Source of the DNA: Actinomycetota bacterium
Lineage (GTDB): Bacteria; Actinomycetota; CADDZG01; WHSQ01
Reading direction: 5' to 3'
DNA length: 47,300 bases
Assembly: GCA_009380005.1 (NCBI GenBank)
Contig: WHSQ01000022.1
Location: 1 to 47,300 of the forward strand
Part shown: one piece after another, positions 47,069 to 47,300 of the stretch
Layout of the letters: each line of letters begins with the position of its first letter
Position numbering within the stretch: position 1 is the stretch's first letter
The notes under the pieces: generated by a model
Databases searched by the model: none
Seen by the model: only the letters and a program-made list of their open reading frames with translations
What the model was told of the DNA's origin: nothing
Position numbers and translations under genes: made by a program

Positions 47069-47245
47069 TCTATAGGTTAACTAAAGACGGCTATAGACTA
47101 CTTAAGGCTTACCCTTATAGATTATAATCCTCAGGAGAAGCCTTAAGTAGGTCTATAGGTTACTTAAGAAGACTAAGGGTTTATCTAAAGACTTACCTAA
47201 AGAGGAAACCTAATGAGGTCCTAAGGACCTACTTTAGTAAGTCCT
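47069..47245. repeat. AT-rich array of inverted and short repeats, T7 SRR/SRL-like
   Basis: A long stem (47091-47110 with 47138-47158, one bulge), a hairpin AGGTCC-TAA-GGACCT (47216-47230) and an imperfect palindrome (47224-47245) lie side by side. Short words recur: CTAAAGA three times, TCTATAGGTTA twice, and CCTAAAG-like units. T7 has short repeats of CCTAAAG type next to its terminal repeats, so this may mark the genome end. The minus strand also has an exact TATAAT (47121-47126) suited to an early host promoter. Confidence 0.6.
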
Positions 47246-47300
47246 TAGCCCCGTGCTCCGCACTGGTCCTACTTTGGCTGTCCATACCCTGTTACTCATC
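47246..47300. repeat. Terminal direct repeat, right copy
   Basis: Identical to bases 1-55. The overlap closes the contig to a circle of 47,245 bases. It includes the same motif A promoter copy as the left edge. Confidence 0.9.

Overview
The window reads as one complete, circularly assembled genome of a T7-like podovirus (Autographiviridae type). The first 55 bases (1-55) recur exactly as the last 55 (47246-47300), as expected of a closed contig. It carries the T7 core set: single-subunit RNA polymerase, SSB, primase-helicase, family A DNA polymerase, 5'-3' exonuclease, connector, scaffold, capsid, tubular proteins A and B, three internal virion proteins, tail fibre and large terminase. The sequence is GC-rich with many overlapping stop/start junctions. 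A GC-rich proteobacterial, perhaps alphaproteobacterial, host is my inference and is not proven by the sequence.

Every gene but one lies on the minus strand, so the genome is read from the right edge to the left. About 47245-45334 is the early end: AT-rich inverted repeats, two unknown genes, two terminators and a 570-base palindrome-rich stretch without genes. 45333-37247 is an accessory region of small genes: pentapeptide protein, membrane peptides, a winged-helix protein, a tyrosine integrase, a tRNA-Leu-like sequence, a cytosine-methylase-like protein, an HExxH protein and related coiled-coil proteins. Then come the RNA polymerase (37194-34732) and a replication block (34250-25347): SSB, RusA resolvase, primase-helicase, two HNH nucleases, DNA polymerase, a membrane-anchored trypsin-like protease, exonuclease, an HD phosphohydrolase and a DUF5664-like protein. 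A strong terminator followed by a putative phage promoter (25337-25252) separates this block from the virion genes (25223-232).

Unusual features: (1) the major capsid gene is interrupted by a 611-nt group I intron carrying an endonuclease VII-type homing gene, and its 5' exon also needs a +1 frame change or coding gap; (2) the only plus-strand gene is a PAPS-type sulfotransferase, antisense to the late transcript, which looks like a lysogenic-conversion gene; (3) a DegS-like serine protease sits between DNA polymerase and exonuclease; (4) a dispersed box built on GTCCACTNGTGGAC lies before many early and middle genes; (5) integrase, winged-helix gene and tRNA-Leu suggest a T7-like phage able to lysogenise; (6) a T4-type lysozyme domain ends the gp15-like virion protein and no free endolysin was found.

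How it probably works: early genes and the RNA polymerase are expressed first; the polymerase then drives replication and, from the promoter near 25260, the virion operon. The dispersed boxes could be its promoters or operators of a lysogeny repressor. Function calls come from motif recognition alone; no database search was run.
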